From: Candidatus Poseidoniaceae archaeon
GTDB taxonomy: Archaea; Thermoplasmatota; Poseidoniia; Poseidoniales; Poseidoniaceae
Assembly: GCA_022451835.1 (NCBI GenBank)
Contig: JAKUNX010000010.1
Span: 1 to 25,222 of the forward strand
DNA: 25,222 nucleotides
Direction of reading: 5' to 3'
Below, piece after piece: positions 22,201-25,222 of the stretch (within the stretch, counting starts at the first letter, position 1; each line of letters opens with the position of its first letter). Below the pieces are notes generated by a model. It was not told the DNA's origin and ran no database searches. It worked only from the letters and a program-made list of their open reading frames with translations. The translations under genes and the position numbers were made by a program.

Positions 22201-24355
22201 GATCTAAAGCGAATTCTCCAAGCCCTGTTAAATCGGTTTGATTTAGACGAGTATATTGAATCTCTTCGCCAGCAGAAACATTACCAGAATCAATCCATGC
22301 AATGTGTACATTATTTTGATCATCGGTTAATAAAGAAGGGAATATAGAATGACCAGACCATGGTCTATTATTTGTTAACCCTTCTAAGCCTTCAACATTA
22401 GAAATAGCAGTGTCTTGAATTTTCTTAATTGCATAGGTGGACAATCCTTCTTCTGCACCGTCGAAAGCCCCGGCTCCTTGAAGTCGTAGTTTTGTATAGT
22501 ATACTTCATAATTTGCTGATTTTTCAAATCCATAATCTCTAGCATCCATCCAAGCAATGTGGGTATTGCCTTGCATATCAACGCCAATTGATGGGTGGAA
22601 TGAGTACGCGTCGTCAATGGTTACTCTTGTATCATTTACCACTACCAAATGGCCAGTTTCTGCCGAACCTGTATCTTCAACATAACCGCCGTTTGCAACA
22701 GAATGCCCAACTGCGCCTGGTGTCCAAGATGGGTCATTGTTCATCTTTGCATATGGATCTAAAACAGTCATGTAAATTTCACGAGAATTATTGGTAGCAA
22801 CATAAACCATTGCCTCTACAAGTAATGCCATTGCTCCTGCGCCACCGCTTCCTGATGGGAATTCGTAAGCTTGACCGCCAGCATTGACATTGCTTGGATT
22901 GTTGGCTGGATCTGCACCCGGACAATTTCTTGGTTGAGTTGAAACAACCCCGTTAGGACATTTAGCTAAATCGAGGAAATGTGATTGGATATTTCCAGCA
23001 CCGCCATAACCTTGACCGTACAAACCAATTGGTATGACTCCTGCCCTAACGCAACTATCGTGTGCTTCGTTAATCGAAGTAATGTCATCGGCTTGTTGAG
23101 ATGGGTCGCCATCTTTTGGCCCTTCATCAGAAACTGGAAGTACTATCTTAGTAGCATTTGGATTCCACTTGTGATTTGGTCCACCGGCTAGAGGGCTACC
23201 TGGGACATTGTCATTAGCATCTCGCCAAGACAAGCATGCCCAGTTAGTTCCTGGACCCCAATCTTCTCCAGAGCTGCCTGAATACGGGTTGCCATTGTAT
23301 ACGGTGGTTGAAAGCGTACGAATACCGCCTGAATCATCTCCGTCTCCAAGAGCAGTTGATCTTGGTCCCGCATTTTGGTTGTATCCCGCACAATCTCCGC
23401 TATCAGCAGCGGATGGTAGTCCAAACCCACCAGATAATCCGTAAATTGTTTCATAAACAGTCATATTGGCAACTTCAAGAAGTGGTTTTATTCCTTCAAA
23501 TGCTGAACCATCAGAAAAGGTTCCACCGTAAATTACCGTACAAACATCTGCCCATTCCGAATACATGGATCCTGAGGTATCGATTACGAAAACCAACTCT
23601 ACCTTACCGCCTCGGGTGTCGTCCCAGGCAATCTGAACTTGATCGTTAGCATCAACAACAATATCAGGATGGCCTTTATGCCCAATGATTGGAGTTAGTA
23701 AAGTGTCATCGAAAAGAGTGATTACATCTTGGGTGACAAAATCTGGCTGTATCATTGAGTAGTAAATTTGCGGTTGGTTAAAGAATTTCTCAAGAACATC
23801 ATATTCATCTTCCCAGGCTATGTGAATATTTCCTTGTGAATCAACATCAAGAGACGGCCAATCCCTATCTTGAGCTCGTTGAGAAATTACTAAATCATCT
23901 ATCCCAGTGATTGCTCCATCTGTTGAAGGTTGGCCGTTGAAGGGTTGAATCTTATATGGACTTAAAGCAGTATACATAATCTTGTGAGTACCTGATTTAT
24001 CTGTCCAAACTATGTGGATGTTGTCGTCTTCATCCGCTACGACGTCGGGGTGCCAAACCTTGTGAATTCCCGGGTTGGTGATTTGTGTTGCATCGATTAA
24101 GACTTCTCCATTACTGGCTAACATCGAATAGTAAAGATGAAGATTATTTCGAGCCCATATAATGTGAACATTTCCTTGACTATCTCCTACAATTGCAGTT
24201 TGTGTGTCTGATGCAGAGCCCCCGTCAACAATTTGCTGGGGTTCGGTAATTACTACCGTGTTAGCCTCGGCATAATCGCTCGCAACTACCATTCCGGACA
24301 TGGCAGATAATAACATAATCAATACTAAACTTACGGACTTGAATGTTTGACTCAT
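19211..24355 (-). CDS. giant membrane-anchored surface protein: propeller with inserted vWA, Ig-like repeats, CARDB
   Basis: About 1714 residues from the ATG at 24355, which has GAGAGGATT upstream (an ATG at 24394 would add 13 residues before the signal peptide). Order: signal peptide (about 5-27); seven repeats with a core like GNIHIAWxD (about residues 55-782), predicted seven-bladed beta-propeller; a von Willebrand A domain (about 251-522) inside the fourth repeat, with MIDAS residues in VIDTSGS and SDEG; several beta-sandwich domains with TNTGNVQDSF or TNNGNGPDRF-type motifs (NEW3-like); a CARDB-like domain (about 1523-1645) ending in the hallmark DPxNEIVEASESNN; a membrane helix (about 1669-1687) and a short charged cytosolic tail. 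Probably binds proteins or glycans outside the cell. Convergent with the wHTH gene, 11 bases apart. Its partner and its target are unknown. Confidence 0.88.
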   Translation of the reverse strand: MSQTFKSVSLVLIMLLSAMSGMVVASDYAEANTVVITEPQQIVDGGSASDTQTAIVGDSQGNVHIIWARNNLHLYYSMLASNGEVLIDATQITNPGIHKVWHPDVVADEDDNIHIVWTDKSGTHKIMYTALSPYKIQPFNGQPSTDGAITGIDDLVISQRAQDRDWPSLDVDSQGNIHIAWEDEYDVLEKFFNQPQIYYSMIQPDFVTQDVITLFDDTLLTPIIGHKGHPDIVVDANDQVQIAWDDTRGGKVELVFVIDTSGSMYSEWADVCTVIYGGTFSDGSAFEGIKPLLEVANMTVYETIYGLSGGFGLPSAADSGDCAGYNQNAGPRSTALGDGDDSGGIRTLSTTVYNGNPYSGSSGEDWGPGTNWACLSWRDANDNVPGSPLAGGPNHKWNPNATKIVLPVSDEGPKDGDPSQQADDITSINEAHDSCVRAGVIPIGLYGQGYGGAGNIQSHFLDLAKCPNGVVSTQPRNCPGADPANNPSNVNAGGQAYEFPSGSGGAGAMALLVEAMVYVATNNSREIYMTVLDPYAKMNNDPSWTPGAVGHSVANGGYVEDTGSAETGHLVVVNDTRVTIDDAYSFHPSIGVDMQGNTHIAWMDARDYGFEKSANYEVYYTKLRLQGAGAFDGAEEGLSTYAIKKIQDTAISNVEGLEGLTNNRPWSGHSIFPSLLTDDQNNVHIAWIDSGNVSAGEEIQYTRLNQTDLTGLGEFALDPWDIVSITSWASNKLGTDTGGRPEIGMTPAFSNDLGSGAHVGWSDRNKCNDEQNGAFTICYSHVLTGQVDVELELGETFYHVIEPGEQTLYNLTMNNSTPGDIDLVADTYGLNITGVPQNWTAQIFFSENQTQITPTTPIYLKGGEFINFYLRVQAPTIYQANEDELAQIVVTAKSYKDPAIRSDLTTLTLMDVVHGISLDTSLSVQDIEQGSQATFSITITNTGNVQDSFLFWDPNTLEGQQEWLLPFGWEITFPLRVELDPGKSTTKILTVKVPSTEDPGAFVIYLKGWSEGEPIKSVDKGTYDILELGIFVSIQSEGNIVFEEMLPDEREVEVKAGDCHTFEQDVTKNFESGNLIFSTPGAPEVQPDDIDESTWRQSNWVLDIDFSQTPGGSDATLGMPIEWKLDAGTTFRTWMVRVNVCVPEDASIGSKSFTLQANLEGYQKVSDSGRYTVNVIHEYSLDTQIEREADRIVSVTDSNGNPISAIAVNPGENIVLPVTTTNNGNGPDRFDFRLTTVIDPSGVPVRTGHWDITIPRESLEELDRDSDQTFDVLMNIPDFDIGAGLYVVEFKTLSEEAYPNENNRITRERDIDFLYVYVNEFYDMEITMDPTVDNSIKVSAPGKIVSFAVNITNNGNVHDWPKLYNHTAETQGNDLVWTQLPGMGSLEGWSVEWRTIKKISNDLSVDEPCVVITDPMPAVDASQLEVDTFYAMVAEEQNTIRCAYLEANDIYMMPQMAPYQTIEMVAVVKISPTAKLNTRSVGLKVASIAGDMTEGGDYDSSPSWQGENLDSNEFIVILNLKAPDLVIKEIIVSQYSAEIDSTIPIGITLQNVGNTHATDIEIVLCQYNDVNSQSIINDIKNNGCDEDSIVMRQVVGALLAPDASEDAKEIEIYLLYPVVAGSKGVYVVVDPMNEIVEASESNNIKAVSEPLESPSPFFDVAGQIVAKTALPFVVILLTLSLLGVVYFVGKARREEVKKRIAEQSSLSSVLGSED

Positions 24356-24439
24356 AGATAATCCTCTCTTACAACAGTTAAACGAGGTTTTCATGGTACT
24401 TAACTACGACCCTTTCAGGTCATATTCTAATCAAATGAT

Positions 24440-25078
24440 TCAAGCCCATTCTGAGGGGTCAAAACTAGTCCCAAATGACATTTTTTCATCAAATTCAACT
24501 TCGATACTTTCTGGTTCGGAAACTTTCGACTCAGAAGGTTCAACTCTAACTGACTTGCTGTGTTCCCAATCATCGACAGGTCCAGGTTTTCCTACTCCCG
24601 GTCCATATGAATATTTGATTTCATGAATTATTCCTAGTTTAGCTAGCCATAGCTTTCTAAGTGAATGCATGAATTCGTTTTTTGACATACCATCAAACCA
24701 AATTGGCAGACTCACATTGAATGCTTGTAATGGCCCTGGTTTTTTATTATCCTTATGGCCCATATGAATCCCCCAGTCTACTGATGAAGCAATAAGTTGT
24801 AATCTGGCTTCATGAATCCATTCCGCCCACCCATCTTTATCTTCAGTCATATGATTGGCCATCTCATCTTGTTGCCCTTTATCGACCCTTGTCATGCTAG
24901 AGATTGCTACTAAATCTCTATTTTTAGGAACTACGACTGCAAACATATGACCTTGCTTTCCCTGTGGATATTTGATTAAGATATGAGCATGTGCTCTAGG
25001 ATCATTTTGTTCCTTGACAAACAGCCTCTCTTCATCGAGCCACTTTCTAACCAATGATACTATTTCGCTCGGTGTCAC
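24440..25078 (-). CDS. unknown soluble protein (possibly DUF2299-like)
   Basis: 212 residues, GTG start with CGGAG six bases before it; the next upstream in-frame codon set meets a stop. No signal peptide or membrane helix. An alpha/beta N-terminal part (VRKWLDEERL, HAHILIKYPQGKQGHMFAVVVPKNRDLVAISSM) is followed by a helical part rich in Trp and Lys, and the last 50 residues are acidic and disordered-looking. The N-terminal pattern recalls the archaeal DUF2299 group, but I am not certain. It is upstream of the giant surface gene on the same strand, 84 bases apart. Confidence 0.6.
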   Translation of the reverse strand: MTPSEIVSLVRKWLDEERLFVKEQNDPRAHAHILIKYPQGKQGHMFAVVVPKNRDLVAISSMTRVDKGQQDEMANHMTEDKDGWAEWIHEARLQLIASSVDWGIHMGHKDNKKPGPLQAFNVSLPIWFDGMSKNEFMHSLRKLWLAKLGIIHEIKYSYGPGVGKPGPVDDWEHSKSVRVEPSESKVSEPESIEVEFDEKMSFGTSFDPSEWA

Positions 25079-25121
25079 GTGTACTCCGAATAACTCATCC
25101 TGTTTGAATCAAACGCAAGAA

Positions 25122-25222
25122 TTACTCTGAACTAGACAAGTCTTGCTTTATTTCTGCAATGGTAGAGAATAGTTGTTCTTTATCGTTATTCGGCATTCTA
25201 GATTTGCGAAGAACTCCTCTAA
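25122..25222 (-). CDS. C-terminal end of a gene running off the window (partial)
   Basis: On the minus strand an open frame of 32 codons enters from the right edge and ends in TAA (25122-25124), reading RGVLRKSRMPNNDKEQLFS and on to QDLSSSE. It is polar and helical, typical of a C-terminal tail. It lies 43 bases upstream of the next minus-strand gene. An internal Met could also make it a very short ORF, but a partial gene is more likely. Function cannot be told. Confidence 0.5.
   Translation of the reverse strand, partial: RGVLRKSRMPNNDKEQLFSTIAEIKQDLSSSE

Noticed and set aside
22029..23649. Several open frames of 60-115 codons on both strands inside the giant surface gene
   Set aside because: They are out-of-frame shadows of the repeat and vWA coding sequence, with no ribosome sites.
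1..25222. CRISPR array, tRNA, insertion sequence, integrase or phage genes
   Set aside because: No regularly spaced repeats, no cloverleaf-like segment in the short gaps, and no transposase or integrase motifs were seen; genes look like a stable chromosomal segment.

Overview
The window looks like chromosomal DNA of a marine planktonic euryarchaeon, most likely the Marine Group II / III lineage (Ca. Poseidoniia, Thermoplasmata side of Euryarchaeota). The archaeal assignment is firm: there is a full transcription factor B, an adjacent pair of DNA topoisomerase VI subunits, a THEP1-type NTPase, and GGTGAT/GGAGGTGA ribosome-binding sites. The lineage assignment is inference, from the visibly AT-rich tightly packed genes, the bacterial-type additions (GcvH, RNase HI, GalU-like and RmlA-like enzymes) and a giant membrane-anchored surface protein. 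I see no tRNA, rRNA, insertion sequence, integrase, CRISPR array or gap over 300 bases.

Layout. (1) 1-4712, plus strand: the possible last codons of an upstream gene and a hairpin, three unrecognised genes (one with a C-terminal winged-helix-like part, two small two-helix membrane proteins), then an envelope-sugar group (RmlA-like nucleotidyltransferase, an unusually compact UDP-sugar dehydrogenase, a GtrA-like membrane protein), then two tandem TerB-like proteins and a T-rich terminator. (2) 4868-6822, plus: THEP1-like NTPase, small membrane protein, glycine-cleavage H protein translationally coupled to RNase HI. (3) 6813-7682, minus: GalU-like UDP-glucose pyrophosphorylase, tail to tail with RNase HI; 7735-8157, plus: small membrane protein. 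(4) 8158-10587, minus: TFB followed by a helical-repeat protein. (5) 10751-19199, plus: aconitase-superfamily hydratase with the swivel domain first, VTT-domain membrane protein, Top6B-Top6A, two membrane proteins with outside-facing domains, and a winged-helix regulator. (6) 19211-25222, minus: a roughly 1714-residue surface protein, a 212-residue unknown protein and the tail of a further gene.

How the genes relate. GalU-like and RmlA-like enzymes, the dehydrogenase and GtrA together suggest activated hexose and uronic acid supply for surface glycans. TFB and Topo VI are core information-processing genes. The wHTH gene is preceded by a perfect 8+8 inverted repeat that looks like its own operator. 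It lies next to two envelope proteins and converges on the giant surface protein, so it may control envelope genes.

Most noteworthy: the giant protein has a seven-blade repeat region in which a von Willebrand A domain is inserted inside blade 4; the dyads at the wHTH and tfb starts; the compact sugar dehydrogenase; and the swivel-first aconitase fusion.
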